NCBI GenBank assembly: GCA_017539045.1
Contig: JAFYHS010000018.1
Span: 1-64,000, forward strand
Source: Bacteroidales bacterium
GTDB lineage: Bacteria; Bacteroidota; Bacteroidia; Bacteroidales; F082
DNA length: 64,000 nucleotides
Direction: 5' to 3'
Positions 8,821-17,342 of this stretch are shown in pieces. The translations under genes were made by a program, and so were the position numbers. Positions within the stretch are counted from its first letter, which is position 1, and each line of letters begins with the position of its first letter. Below the pieces are notes generated by a model. The model had not been told where the DNA came from. It worked only from the letters and a program-made list of their open reading frames with translations, and searched no databases.

Positions 8821-9846
8821 ATGCAAAACATCGATTGGGCAAATTTAACATTTGGTTATTATCCAACGAATTACAATGTCCGCTGCTATTTCCGCAACGG
8901 TCAGTGGGGCGAACTTGAAGTCAGCTCCGACACATCCATCAACATCCACATGGCCGCCACCTGTCTGCACTACGGTCAGGAAGCTTTCGAAGGCATGAAG
9001 GCCTTCCGTGGCAAGGACGGCAAGGTGCGTGTGTTCCGCTGGGACGAGAACTGCAAGCGCTTGCAGCGTTCGGCTCAGGGCATCATGATGGCAGAGTTCC
9101 CCGACGACAAGTTCTGGGCTGCTATTGAGAAGGTTGTCCGTCTCAATGCCGACTTTATCCCGCCTTACGAAACGGGTGCTTCCCTGTATATCCGTCCGTT
9201 GCTGATTGGCACGGGTGCCCGCGTTGGTGTGAAACCCGCTGACGAATATCTGTTCGTGGTCTTCGTGACCCCCGTTGGTCCTTACTTCAAGGGCGGCTTC
9301 ATGGCTAACCCCTACGTCATCACGCGCAAGTACGACCGCGCTGCCCCGCTGGGCACCGGTACCTTCAAGGTGGGTGGCAACTACGCCGCTTCTTTGCGTC
9401 CGCATGTTGAGGCTTGCCACGGTGGCCAATATGCCTGCGAGTTCTATCTCGACGCCAAGGAGAAGAAGTACATCGACGAGGCTGGCGCTGCCAACTTCTT
9501 TGGTATCAAGAACGACACCTATATCACGCCTCAGAGCACGTCCATCCTGCCTTCCATCACCAACAAGAGCTTGATGCAGCTGGCTGAGACCATCGGTTTG
9601 AAGGTCGAGCGTCGTCCCATTGCTGAAGAGGAGCTGTCCACCTTCGAAGAGGCTGGCGCTTGCGGCACCGCTGCCGTCATCAGCCCCATCTCGCGTATCG
9701 ACGACCCCGAAAACGGCAAGTCGTACCAGTTTGGCGACGGCAAACCGGGCCCGTGGAGCGAGAAGCTTTACAACAAGCTCCGTGGCATCCAATACGGCAC
9801 TGAACCTGACGAGTTTGGCTGGACCACAATCATCGAAGGACTCTGA
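8821..9846 (+). CDS. ilvE: Branched-chain amino acid aminotransferase
   Basis: PLP-dependent fold-type IV transaminase that interconverts leucine, isoleucine and valine with their 2-oxo acids, using glutamate/2-oxoglutarate. The 341-residue length fits the eukaryote-like BCAT subgroup. Lys183 in GTFKVGGNYAASL is the expected PLP Schiff-base lysine, and EAGAANFFGI is the conserved glutamate-bearing stretch. The substrate-loop motif GACGTAAVISPI is present near residue 280. The gene stands alone: a diverging peptidase lies upstream and a terminator follows at 9874-9903. Upstream, TAATTTCG at 8764-8771 is a near match to the -7 box. Codon use is strongly biased toward C/G-ending codons, as expected for a well-expressed gene. 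Confidence 0.96.
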   Translation: MQNIDWANLTFGYYPTNYNVRCYFRNGQWGELEVSSDTSINIHMAATCLHYGQEAFEGMKAFRGKDGKVRVFRWDENCKRLQRSAQGIMMAEFPDDKFWAAIEKVVRLNADFIPPYETGASLYIRPLLIGTGARVGVKPADEYLFVVFVTPVGPYFKGGFMANPYVITRKYDRAAPLGTGTFKVGGNYAASLRPHVEACHGGQYACEFYLDAKEKKYIDEAGAANFFGIKNDTYITPQSTSILPSITNKSLMQLAETIGLKVERRPIAEEELSTFEEAGACGTAAVISPISRIDDPENGKSYQFGDGKPGPWSEKLYNKLRGIQYGTEPDEFGWTTIIEGL

Positions 9847-9873
9847 TTTAGAGAGTTTTTCAAAAATCTTGAA

Positions 9874-9903
9874 AAAATGCGTCACCCAGTGGCGCATTTT
9901 TTT
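9874..9903 (+). terminator. Intrinsic terminator after ilvE
   Basis: A 12-bp stem (AAAATGCGTCAC paired with GTGGCGCATTTT, one G-T pair) followed by a run of T. Confidence 0.85.
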
Positions 9904-9913
9904 AATTAATGTG

Positions 9914-9921
9914 TATTTTTG
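9914..9921 (+). promoter_or_regulatory. -7 box for the Omp28-like gene
   Basis: TATTTTTG, directly after the ilvE terminator and 41 bp before the ATG at 9963. Confidence 0.65.
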
Positions 9922-9962
9922 TAGCGTGAAATAATAGTATTCATCAACTAAATATTACGACT

Positions 9963-12005
9963 ATGAAGAAATTTACCTTTGCCTTAATGGCTTTGCTGGC
10001 CTTCACTTTCTCGGTGAAAGCACAGCAGTATGTATCCACAGAACCTGCCAACAGGAATGTCATTCTTGAGGAGTTCACTGGCCGTGGCTGTGGCTATTGC
10101 ACTGACGGTCACCGTATTGCCAATGAGCTTATGGCTGCCAATCCTGGCAGACTTTGGGCTATCAACATCCATGCTGGCGGTTATGCCCAGACTTCCTATC
10201 CCAACATGATTACCCCTGATGGTAACACCATACATGGTGGTTTCCAAATCTCTGGCTATCCTACTGGTGTGGTCAACCGTACTACGGCTGCCGGTCAGAG
10301 CAGAAGCGCTTGGGCAGGCATTGCCAACCAACAATTGAGTCAAGTTTCTGAATGCAACATCGCTGGTATGGCGGTCGTCAATCCGGAAACGCGTGTTGCT
10401 ACTATTACGGTGGAAGTCTACTACACGGGCAATAGCTCCGCTGATGAGAACTTCTTGACCGTGGCCATGTTGCAAGACAGCATCCTTGGCTCACAAGCCG
10501 ACTACGGCAACTATAACCCGACGCAATGGCTTAATGGCCAGTATGTCCACACCCACATCCTTCGCGATGTCATCTCCCAAAGCGCTTGGGGTGATCCCAT
10601 CAGCCCCACTACCCAGGGCACACTGATCACGCAAACCTATGAGTACTTGATTCCTGAGGTCATCGGCAGCCCCAATGGAGTCGACGTCGACCTGAACAAC
10701 ATCCATTTCTTGGCTTGGGTTTCCGAACGTCAACAAGGCAGCGCCTATCGTCCTATCCTGACGGGTTGCGCACTTGAATTGGTGCAAGGCGTCGACGCTC
10801 CCATCTATCCCACCATCAAGGGCATCAGCCAAGCTGGGGGTGCTACCTGCACGCATACCAAGGACATCGAGGTGAATGTCCAGAACATCGGTACGGATGT
10901 TCTGACCTCCATGACGTTTGAGGTTGTGTTTGAAGGCGAAACCAAGACTATCAACTGGGAAGGCGAACTGCAGCAGTATGGCGTCGAGAAGATTGCCACC
11001 ACCTTGGATGTTCCTTTCGGCACCTATCCTGTGCAAGTCAACCTTACCGAAGCCAACGGTGAGCCTATGGATAAACATGCCACTGGCTCGGTCACTTGCA
11101 TCGAATGGGCTGAGGTCGAAATCGAAGGCGAAGAGGAAGAACTGACGCTTGAACTCATGCAAGACAAGTTCGGCAACCACATCACCTGGGAGTTCACCAC
11201 TCCCGATGGAACGGTGCTCGCTTCTGGCGGTCCCTACACCATGCTGGCTAGCGGCACAGGCACTCAACTCCATGTTGAGCATGTCACTGTACCCGCCAAC
11301 GAATGCGTACAGTTCACTATCTATGACCAGATGGGCAATGGTATCTGCTGCTCCTTCGGTCACGGCTACTACATCGTCAAGGACAGCCAAGGCAACGTGC
11401 TCTTTGGTGATGAAGACGATGGTGAGTTTGGCGAAGCTGCCTCGCAGCTGATTTCTGTCGCAGGTGCAGTGCAGGTTGATATCACCCAAACGGAAGTCGC
11501 CAATGTGGATTACAACCATGCCGACTTTATGGCTCACATGGAATGCAATGTTTATCCTGACGAAGTGGGCTTCGAGTGCCGTAAGGTGACCAGCCCCGAG
11601 CCGATGATTATCAATGGCGTCTATAATGAGTTCCAGAACATCCTTGGCTACACCGACGACCTTGAAATGTCAACCATTTATATGGTGAAGGCTTATGCCG
11701 TCGTCAACGGCCAGACCTATTATGGTCCTGAGACCACATTCCAAACCTGGATGGAAGGCGTCGATGAACTTGAAAACAGCGTGAAGCTCTATCCTAACCC
11801 GACAAACAATATCCTGAATGTCGAAGGTGAGGGCATGAGCAGCATTGAGGTCTACAACGCCGTCGGTCAACGCGTCATGAAGCAGGAAGTCAATGGCAAC
11901 AAGGCTCAAGTCAACACGCAGAGCCTCAACAGCGGTGTGTATTTCATCCGCATCATTGCCAACGACGGCTCCATGGTGAACCGCACCTTCTCGGTGGCCC
12001 GTTAA
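9963..12005 (+). CDS. Omp28-related thioredoxin-fold protein with T9SS sorting domain
   Basis: Cell-surface or secreted protein of 680 aa. A signal peptide (MKKFTFALMALLAFTFSVKA) is followed by a thioredoxin-like domain carrying the vicinal-cysteine motif FTGRGCGYCTDG (about residues 37-48), as in Omp28 proteins of Porphyromonas. The middle (about 290-500) has two beta-sandwich regions, and VEIEGEEEELTLELM looks like the edge of a CUB-like or lectin-like fold. The C terminus (VKLYPNPTNNILNVEG ... FSVAR) is a clear T9SS type A sorting domain. The gene has its own promoter and a strong terminator. Role unknown; adhesion or redox-linked surface function is possible. The CxxC pair could be active, but nothing in the context proves it. 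Confidence 0.88.
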   Translation: MKKFTFALMALLAFTFSVKAQQYVSTEPANRNVILEEFTGRGCGYCTDGHRIANELMAANPGRLWAINIHAGGYAQTSYPNMITPDGNTIHGGFQISGYPTGVVNRTTAAGQSRSAWAGIANQQLSQVSECNIAGMAVVNPETRVATITVEVYYTGNSSADENFLTVAMLQDSILGSQADYGNYNPTQWLNGQYVHTHILRDVISQSAWGDPISPTTQGTLITQTYEYLIPEVIGSPNGVDVDLNNIHFLAWVSERQQGSAYRPILTGCALELVQGVDAPIYPTIKGISQAGGATCTHTKDIEVNVQNIGTDVLTSMTFEVVFEGETKTINWEGELQQYGVEKIATTLDVPFGTYPVQVNLTEANGEPMDKHATGSVTCIEWAEVEIEGEEEELTLELMQDKFGNHITWEFTTPDGTVLASGGPYTMLASGTGTQLHVEHVTVPANECVQFTIYDQMGNGICCSFGHGYYIVKDSQGNVLFGDEDDGEFGEAASQLISVAGAVQVDITQTEVANVDYNHADFMAHMECNVYPDEVGFECRKVTSPEPMIINGVYNEFQNILGYTDDLEMSTIYMVKAYAVVNGQTYYGPETTFQTWMEGVDELENSVKLYPNPTNNILNVEGEGMSSIEVYNAVGQRVMKQEVNGNKAQVNTQSLNSGVYFIRIIANDGSMVNRTFSVAR

Positions 12006-12025
12006 TCGGTCTGCGGAATGCAATG

Positions 12026-12057
12026 AAAAAAGCCGCTTCATCGAAGCGGCTTTTTTT
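12026..12057 (+). terminator. Intrinsic terminator after the Omp28-like gene
   Basis: AAAAAAGCCGCTTC and its complement around a short loop, ending in seven T. Confidence 0.9.
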
Positions 12058-12093
12058 GTTGTGTCTTGATGGCAAAGATTTAACCGGGTAAAA

Positions 12094-12141
12094 TGTCATT
12101 GCGGACCCTCATTCCGCGAATGCGGAACGCAATCTCATGAC
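12094..12141. repeat. REP-like palindromic element between convergent genes
   Basis: The element runs from TGTCATTGCGG to CGCAATCTCATGACC and contains an inner perfect palindrome TTCCGC-GAAT-GCGGAA. Its ends match the TCATTGCG...CGCAATCTC layout of a repeat family common in many bacterial genomes. It fills the gap between the Omp28-like terminator and the pyrF stop. Confidence 0.65.
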
Positions 12142-12142
12142 C

Positions 12143-12970
12143 TTAAAAGAGTCCTTTCTCCTTCAGCAACACACTCATCTGCTCCTGCAACTTCTTCGCT
12201 TCCTCGCCAGCCCTTACGGCGAAGTCGCTGCCATTGGAGGCATAGATGATGCCTCTCGACGAGTTGACCAGCAAACCACATTCGTCATTCAAACCGTTGT
12301 GGGCCACGGCCTGCAAGTCACCGCCTTGGGCACCTACGCCGGGCACGAGGAAGAAATAGTCGGGCAACATCTTGCGGATTTCGCCCAGCTCCTCGGGATG
12401 CGTTGCACCCACTACAAACATCATTTGTTCTGAAGTAGCCCATGTGGTAGACGTTTGCAACACCTGTTGGTGCAGCATCCATTCGCCGACATTGAGGTAT
12501 TGGAAGTCCTGAGAGCCTTTGTTGGAGGTCAGGGCCAAAAGGATGACCCATTTGTTCTCGAAGTTGAGGAAAGGCTCCACGGAGTCTTTACCCATGTAAG
12601 GCGCCACGGTCAAGGCGTCAGCTTTCAAGGTGTTGAAGAAGGCCTTGGCGTAGTTGGCCGAGGTGTTGCCGATATCGCCACGTTTGGCATCCGCGATGAT
12701 GAAGATGTCGGGATGGTTGTTCTTGATGTATTGGATGGTGCGCTCTAAACTTTGCCACCCTTTGGCGCCGTAGACCTCATAGAAAGCCGTGTTGGGCTTG
12801 TAGGCAACAGCGTAGGGTGCGGTCTTGTTGATGATTTGTTTGTTGAATTCAAAAACAGGGTCCTCGAAAGCCAACAATTCCTGCGGAATCTTGTTGATGT
12901 CGGTGTCAAGGCCGACGCAAAGGAACGACTGCTTTTTCTTGATCTGCTCAAATAACTGGTGCTTATTCAT
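12143..12970 (-). CDS. pyrF: Orotidine 5'-phosphate decarboxylase (subfamily 2)
   Basis: Catalyses the last step of UMP synthesis, decarboxylation of OMP. The 275-residue protein belongs to the longer type 2 PyrF group. It begins with [13 protein letters not shown] (residues 17-29) and has the catalytic [19 protein letters not shown] block with Asp94 and Lys96. The phosphate-binding end [10 protein letters not shown] is near residue 215. The gene lies 157 bp downstream of prfA on the same strand, and the gap holds a large inverted repeat. No separate -7 box was found, so co-transcription with prfA is possible. Confidence 0.95.
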   Translation of the reverse strand: MNKHQLFEQIKKKQSFLCVGLDTDINKIPQELLAFEDPVFEFNKQIINKTAPYAVAYKPNTAFYEVYGAKGWQSLERTIQYIKNNHPDIFIIADAKRGDIGNTSANYAKAFFNTLKADALTVAPYMGKDSVEPFLNFENKWVILLALTSNKGSQDFQYLNVGEWMLHQQVLQTSTTWATSEQMMFVVGATHPEELGEIRKMLPDYFFLVPGVGAQGGDLQAVAHNGLNDECGLLVNSSRGIIYASNGSDFAVRAGEEAKKLQEQMSVLLKEKGLF

Positions 12971-12984
12971 ATTAGTGTTTTTTT

Positions 12985-13123
12985 GTCACAAAACCAGCAA
13001 AACCAACAAAACTTGTTTTCTTGTTGGGGAAAGCTCGCCAACTGGCGGCTTTCCGGCGACGGCACGGTTGTGCCTGTCGCCAACGCATCTATTTTTGTTT
13101 TGACAGTTTTGTGGGTTTTGTGA
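12985..13123. repeat. Long imperfect inverted repeat with inner hairpins, between prfA and pyrF
   Basis: Outer arms of 27 nt (12985-13012 and 13097-13123) pair with about 22 matches. Inside are two more hairpins: AAAGCTCGCCA against TGGCGGCTTT at about 13029-13052, and GGCGACGGCAC against GTGCCTGTCGCC at about 13054-13081. The whole 140-nt stretch would fold as a multi-branched structure in the prfA-pyrF transcript. It could be a small mobile palindromic element or a structured RNA. Confidence 0.6.
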
Positions 13124-13126
13124 TTA

Positions 13127-14233
13127 TCATGATTCAATGTTTTCTTTCAGTTTTTCAGCGTTTTCAGCCATCATCAATCTGTTGATGATCTCATCCAAGT
13201 CGCCATCCATGACGGCGGCGAGGTTATAGACCGTCAGACCCTCCACACGGTGGTCGGTGACGCGGCCTTGAGGGTAGTTGTAGGTGCGGATCTTCGCCGA
13301 GCGGTCGCCGGTCGAGACCATGGTCTTGCGCTTGGCGGAGATGTCGTTGATGTATTTCTCGTACTCCATGTCGTAGATACGCGTGCGCAGTCGTGCGAGG
13401 GCGCGTTCGCGGTTCTTGGGTTGGTCGCGGGTCTCGGTGCATTCGATGAGGATTTCCTGCATCTCGCCCGTGTTGGGGTTCTTCCACATATAACGCAGAC
13501 GCACGCCCGACTCCACTTTGTTCACGTTCTGACCTCCAGCGCCCGACGAACGGAAGGTGTCCCACTTGATTTCGCCCTCGTTGATTTCCACGTCAAACTC
13601 TTCTGCTTCGGGCAACACGGCCACCGAGGCAGCAGAGGTGTGGATGCGGCCTTGGGTCTCGGTCTTGGGTACACGCTGCACACGATGCACACCTGACTCG
13701 AACTTCAAAATCCCATAACAACCATTACCTGTCACAGTGAAGTCGATTTCCTTGTAGCCACCGCTGGCACCTTCGCTGACCGAGGTCACTTCGACCTTCC
13801 AGCCACGGTTTTCACAGAACTTAGAGTACATACGGTATAGGTCACCGGCAAAGAGGCAGGCTTCGTCGCCGCCCGTGCCCGCACGGATTTCCATGATGGC
13901 GTTCTTGCTGTCCTGTGGGTCTTTGGGGATCATCATCACACGGATGTCCTGCTCCAATAGCTCGATGCGCGTTTGGGCGGTGTCCAACTCCTCTTGGGCC
14001 ATCTTGCGCATCTCCTCGTCCTTTTCCGTGGCCAGGATTTCCTTGGCTTCTTCCACGTTGGCTTTCAAGGTTTTATATTCTTTGAAGGCCATGACGATAG
14101 GCTCCAAGTCCTTATAGTCCTTGTTGAGCTTCACGAACTTCTTCATGTCGGCAGCCACAGCAGGGTCGGCGAGTTGTTCGCCCATTTCCTCCCAGCGGTG
14201 CTTTATCGTTTCGAGTTTCTCGGTGATGTCCAC
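13127..14233 (-). CDS. prfA: Peptide chain release factor 1
   Basis: Class I release factor reading UAA and UAG. The protein shows the catalytic SSGAGGQNVNKVES motif (GGQ) and the RF1-type block RTYNYPQGRVTDHRV; PKTETQGRIHTS precedes it in the codon-recognition region. The open frame can be extended to a TTG at 14254, but that TTG is part of the -7 box at 14252-14259 and cannot be in the message. I therefore chose the GTG at 14233 (368 aa), which keeps the conserved N-terminal helix beginning ITEKLETIKHRWEEM. Upstream is the AAA/DUF4143 gene on the same strand. Confidence 0.93.
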   Translation of the reverse strand: MDITEKLETIKHRWEEMGEQLADPAVAADMKKFVKLNKDYKDLEPIVMAFKEYKTLKANVEEAKEILATEKDEEMRKMAQEELDTAQTRIELLEQDIRVMMIPKDPQDSKNAIMEIRAGTGGDEACLFAGDLYRMYSKFCENRGWKVEVTSVSEGASGGYKEIDFTVTGNGCYGILKFESGVHRVQRVPKTETQGRIHTSAASVAVLPEAEEFDVEINEGEIKWDTFRSSGAGGQNVNKVESGVRLRYMWKNPNTGEMQEILIECTETRDQPKNRERALARLRTRIYDMEYEKYINDISAKRKTMVSTGDRSAKIRTYNYPQGRVTDHRVEGLTVYNLAAVMDGDLDEIINRLMMAENAEKLKENIES

Positions 14234-14251
14234 GATTTCAGAATTGTTGGG

Positions 14252-14259
14252 CAAAGGTA
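14252..14259 (-). promoter_or_regulatory. -7 box for prfA
   Basis: TACCTTTG on the minus strand, about 18 bp upstream of the GTG start. The gap to the upstream gene's stop is only a few bases. Confidence 0.6.
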
Positions 14260-14264
14260 CAAAA

Positions 14265-15473
14265 TTATTTGCTATCCAATAGCCAATCTATGAGGTTGAT
14301 TTTCTTGATACCGTCAATAATTGAATTGTCGAAATCGGTGGTCAAAAGATATTTCGGATAGTTGTCACGAATCCTTCTTAATGACGACAATTCCCTTTCT
14401 AAGGTTTTTTCGTCATTAACGGTGTAAGCAACTTGATAATACTCCAATTGCCCGTCATATTTTTTCACAACGAAGTCGACTTCATTATCCTCTGACTTGC
14501 CGACATATACTTCTCCGCCACGGCGCAAAAGTTCGAAATACACTACGTTTTCCAATTTGTGGCCTAAGTCAGCATCAACTTTGTTGGTTTGCAATATGTT
14601 TTTCAATCCCAAATCAACAACATAATACTTGCAATTGCTTGCCAGCAAACGCTTTCCCTTGATGTTATATAATTGTACGGGATAAATCAGATAGGATTCG
14701 GTAAAAAAGCGAATGTATTTTTGAACGGTATTGTGCGACAAACTTTCCTTGGTAACCCGCTTTAGTTCGTCTGCGATGTTGTTGGGAGAAATAATGCTGC
14801 CAATGCTGTCGAAAAGGAAGTTGATGATGCGTTGAAGCGTGTCGAATTTACGAAGATGGTGCCGTTTGGAAATATCTTTTACGACTATGGTTTCATACAG
14901 CGATTTCAGGTATGTATTCGTAAGTTCGGGAGATATTTTCGACAAGTTCACTGCTTCGGGGAAACATGAACCGTTCATGTATTGGCGGAACAATCGACTG
15001 GTATCTTTTTGCTCTTCAAATGCTGTTGCGTATTCAGCAAACGAGAATGGATGCAGGTTGATGGCTATGTATCTTCCAGAAAGCAAAGTTGTTAATTCGC
15101 TTGATAATAGATAAGCATTTGAGCCTGTGATATATAAGTCAATGTCCTTTTTGACATACAAGGCATCAACAAGTTTCTCGAAATGGGGGATGAGTTGGAC
15201 TTCGTCAAGAAAGACATACTTTTTCTCGGTGGAAGGAAGTTTTGTTAGAATCAAATCGTATACTATTCTCCAGTCTTCAAATTGGCTGTTTTCACGCTCT
15301 TCAAAGTTCAGGGAGACGATACATTTTTCATCAACTCCTTTTGATTTAAGGACCTCTTGAAACTCCATCATCAAGGTTGATTTTCCACAACGGCGTATGC
15401 CCGTGACCACTTTGATGAGGTCTTGATTGCAAACAGCCTCTAATTGAGCAAGATAAGTCTTTCTTTGTATCAT
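14265..15473 (-). CDS. AAA-family ATPase with C-terminal DUF4143
   Basis: 402-residue ATPase of the AAA_14/DUF4143 family. Walker A is visible as TGIRRCGKSTLMMEF (about residues 24-38) and Walker B as KYVFLDEVQLI (about 87-97). The C-terminal half (about 190-400) has the winged-helix and nuclease-like fold region of DUF4143, with LENVVYFELLRRGGEVYVGK and EVDFVVKK, the pattern of a degenerate PD-(D/E)XK core. The biological role is not established; these genes are patchily distributed and often multi-copy, which suggests accessory or horizontally mobile behaviour. I start at the ATG at 15473 because a -7 box (15493-15500) lies just upstream. Its base composition is AT-richer than its neighbours. 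Confidence 0.88.
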   Translation of the reverse strand: MIQRKTYLAQLEAVCNQDLIKVVTGIRRCGKSTLMMEFQEVLKSKGVDEKCIVSLNFEERENSQFEDWRIVYDLILTKLPSTEKKYVFLDEVQLIPHFEKLVDALYVKKDIDLYITGSNAYLLSSELTTLLSGRYIAINLHPFSFAEYATAFEEQKDTSRLFRQYMNGSCFPEAVNLSKISPELTNTYLKSLYETIVVKDISKRHHLRKFDTLQRIINFLFDSIGSIISPNNIADELKRVTKESLSHNTVQKYIRFFTESYLIYPVQLYNIKGKRLLASNCKYYVVDLGLKNILQTNKVDADLGHKLENVVYFELLRRGGEVYVGKSEDNEVDFVVKKYDGQLEYYQVAYTVNDEKTLERELSSLRRIRDNYPKYLLTTDFDNSIIDGIKKINLIDWLLDSK

Positions 15474-15492
15474 TGTGCAGTTATTATCCCGA

Positions 15493-15500
15493 CAAAAATA
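15493..15500 (-). promoter_or_regulatory. -7 box for the AAA/DUF4143 gene
   Basis: TATTTTTG on the minus strand about 20 bp upstream of the ATG at 15473; it excludes the longer frame that begins at 15560. Confidence 0.65.
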
Positions 15501-15607
15501 CAAAATTATTGACGAAAAATGGTGTTTTTGCCAAAATTCGTCAATAAATGGTTCGGACAATACCCGTGACTATCGTTTTGCGATAGTAACCATGATGTGG
15601 AAAGAGG

Positions 15608-16150
15608 TTATTTCTTTTCTTCCTCTTTCAATTTATAAGAGGACTTGACGCGTTCTTCATTGGCTGCATTGGTGACATAGATATCCACATCCATAGTTTC
15701 TGGGTCGGTGACAGCCATAATGTTATAGGTCTCGCCCGCTACAGCATCAAAAGTGATTAAATAATGCTTGTGTGGATTGTTCGATTCGGCAATGCTGCCA
15801 GCGATGGCACCACCGATGGCGCCTCCCAGAACGCCACCCACAGCTGCCGCACCCGCCTGATTGTCGTTCCATTGTTGGAAATGCCTTATTTCAACAGTAT
15901 GTGTTCCAGGTAGAATATCGCAATGTTTAGGATATCCTTTGAAATAGTTTCCCACAGAAATGGAATCGACTTGGATAAGTAGGGCACTCTCCTGGGTCTT
16001 TCTTTTTTTGATGGTCAGTTTGTTAGTACCTTGATTGATAGTTGCTAGTGAGGCCTTTTCTTGTCTGGCACCGACATAGGCTTTTGTCGTACCGCAGGAA
16101 TAAAAAGCCATAGTGCAGGCAATGCAAATGAGATAAAGTAACTTTTTCAT
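15608..16150 (-). CDS. Lipoprotein with glycine-zipper segment
   Basis: Predicted outer-membrane or periplasmic lipoprotein of 180 aa. The signal peptide MKKLLYLICIACTMAFYSC ends in a plausible lipobox with Cys19. A glycine-zipper helix (GAAAVGGVLGGAIGGAIAGS) lies around residues 93-112, as in small membrane-associated lipoproteins. The C terminus is charged (LKEEEKK). The start at 16150 gives the signal peptide; the frame extends upstream into the purM end without a better start. It follows purM by 31 bp and is probably co-transcribed, though the pathways look unrelated. Function unknown. Confidence 0.75.
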   Translation of the reverse strand: MKKLLYLICIACTMAFYSCGTTKAYVGARQEKASLATINQGTNKLTIKKRKTQESALLIQVDSISVGNYFKGYPKHCDILPGTHTVEIRHFQQWNDNQAGAAAVGGVLGGAIGGAIAGSIAESNNPHKHYLITFDAVAGETYNIMAVTDPETMDVDIYVTNAANEERVKSSYKLKEEEKK

Positions 16151-16181
16151 ATTCAGAAATGATATAAAGTTTTGTTGATGA

Positions 16182-17342
16182 TTAGTATTCAAATGTTCCA
16201 AACTCGCTCTTAATCGTCAATCGCTTCACATCCGAAGCCTCCACATGTCCAATGATTTGACTGTCAATGTTGAATTGCTTTGCAATAGCAATCATCTCAT
16301 TGGCAGCCTTTTCGTTGGTGTAGATTTCCAAACGAGAACCCATGTTGAAGACCTTGTACATCTCATGCCAATCGGTGCCCGAAGCGGCTTGAATCATCTT
16401 GAACAAAGGCGGCAACGCCAGCATGTTGTCCTTCACAATGTGCAGTTTATCAACGAAGTGCAGCACCTTGGTCTGGGCGCCACCGCTGCAATGGATGATG
16501 CCGTGGATTTGTTTGCGGAACTCTTTCAAGATCGGGATCATCAGCGGGGCGTATGTGCGGGTGGGAGAGAGGATGAGTTTGCCCACGTCCACGCCTGGAA
16601 CTTCGGTCGGGTCAGTCAGTTTGTGCGGACCGGAATACACCAAATCATTCGGGATGCTGTGGTCATAACTCTCGTCGTATTTCTCTGTCAGATAATGGTT
16701 CAGCATGTCGTGGCGTGCCGAAGTCAATCCGTTACTGCCCATACCGCCGTTGTAGCTGTCTTCGTAGGTGGCTTGTCCGTAAGAGGCAAAGGCCACGATG
16801 ACATCTCCAGGTTGCAGGTTGTTCTCTATGACTTCGTCGCGTCTGATGCGGGTGGTCACGGTGCTGTCAACGATGACGGTACGAACGAGGTCGCCCACAT
16901 CGGCGGTCTCGCCACCAGTCAGGTAGATGCCTATGCCTAAGTCACGGAGTTTCTGCAGGAAATGCTCTGTTCCGTTAATCAAGGCGGAGATCACCTCGCC
17001 AGGAATCAGGCTCTTGTTGCGCCCGATGGTGGAGGAGAGCAGCATGTTGTCGGTGGCACCCACGCAGATGAGGTCGTCGGTGTTCATCACCACGGCATCT
17101 TGCGCCACACCTTCCCACACACTCATGTCGCCAGTCTCTTTCCAGTAGAGGTAGGCAAGCGATGACTTGGTTCCCGCGCCGTCGGCGTGCATGATGTTGC
17201 AATACAAAGGGTCACCACCGAGAATATCGGGGATGATTTTGCAGAAAGCATTGGGATAGAGCCCCTTGTCGAGGTTCTTGATGGCGTTGTGGATGTCTTC
17301 CTTTTCGGCGGAAACGCCGCGTTGGCTATAGCGATTGTCCAT
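16182..17342 (-). CDS. purM: Phosphoribosylformylglycinamidine cyclo-ligase
   Basis: AIR synthase, the fifth step of purine synthesis: ATP-dependent ring closure of FGAM to AIR. The protein has 386 residues. Signature stretches are YSQRGVSAEKEDIHNA at the N terminus, HADGAGTKSSLAYLYWKETGD, and AQDAVVMNTDDLICVGATDNMLLSSTIGRN; GIIHCSGGAQTKVLHF sits in the C-terminal AIRS_C domain. This divergent form is the one usually seen in Bacteroidales. The ATG overlaps the stop of the upstream PorE-like gene by one base, so translation is probably coupled. Confidence 0.93.
   Translation of the reverse strand: MDNRYSQRGVSAEKEDIHNAIKNLDKGLYPNAFCKIIPDILGGDPLYCNIMHADGAGTKSSLAYLYWKETGDMSVWEGVAQDAVVMNTDDLICVGATDNMLLSSTIGRNKSLIPGEVISALINGTEHFLQKLRDLGIGIYLTGGETADVGDLVRTVIVDSTVTTRIRRDEVIENNLQPGDVIVAFASYGQATYEDSYNGGMGSNGLTSARHDMLNHYLTEKYDESYDHSIPNDLVYSGPHKLTDPTEVPGVDVGKLILSPTRTYAPLMIPILKEFRKQIHGIIHCSGGAQTKVLHFVDKLHIVKDNMLALPPLFKMIQAASGTDWHEMYKVFNMGSRLEIYTNEKAANEMIAIAKQFNIDSQIIGHVEASDVKRLTIKSEFGTFEY

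Noticed and set aside
13021-13090. A possible riboswitch upstream of pyrF
   Set aside because: The fold is explained by simple inverted repeats; I recognise no riboswitch consensus.
14265-15473. AAA/DUF4143 gene as part of a defence island
   Set aside because: Neighbours are housekeeping genes, and no nuclease, methyltransferase or toxin partner is present.
15568-15590. CTATCG/CGATAG hairpin after the glycine-zipper lipoprotein as a terminator
   Set aside because: Only a 6-bp stem and no T run on the minus strand; too weak to call.
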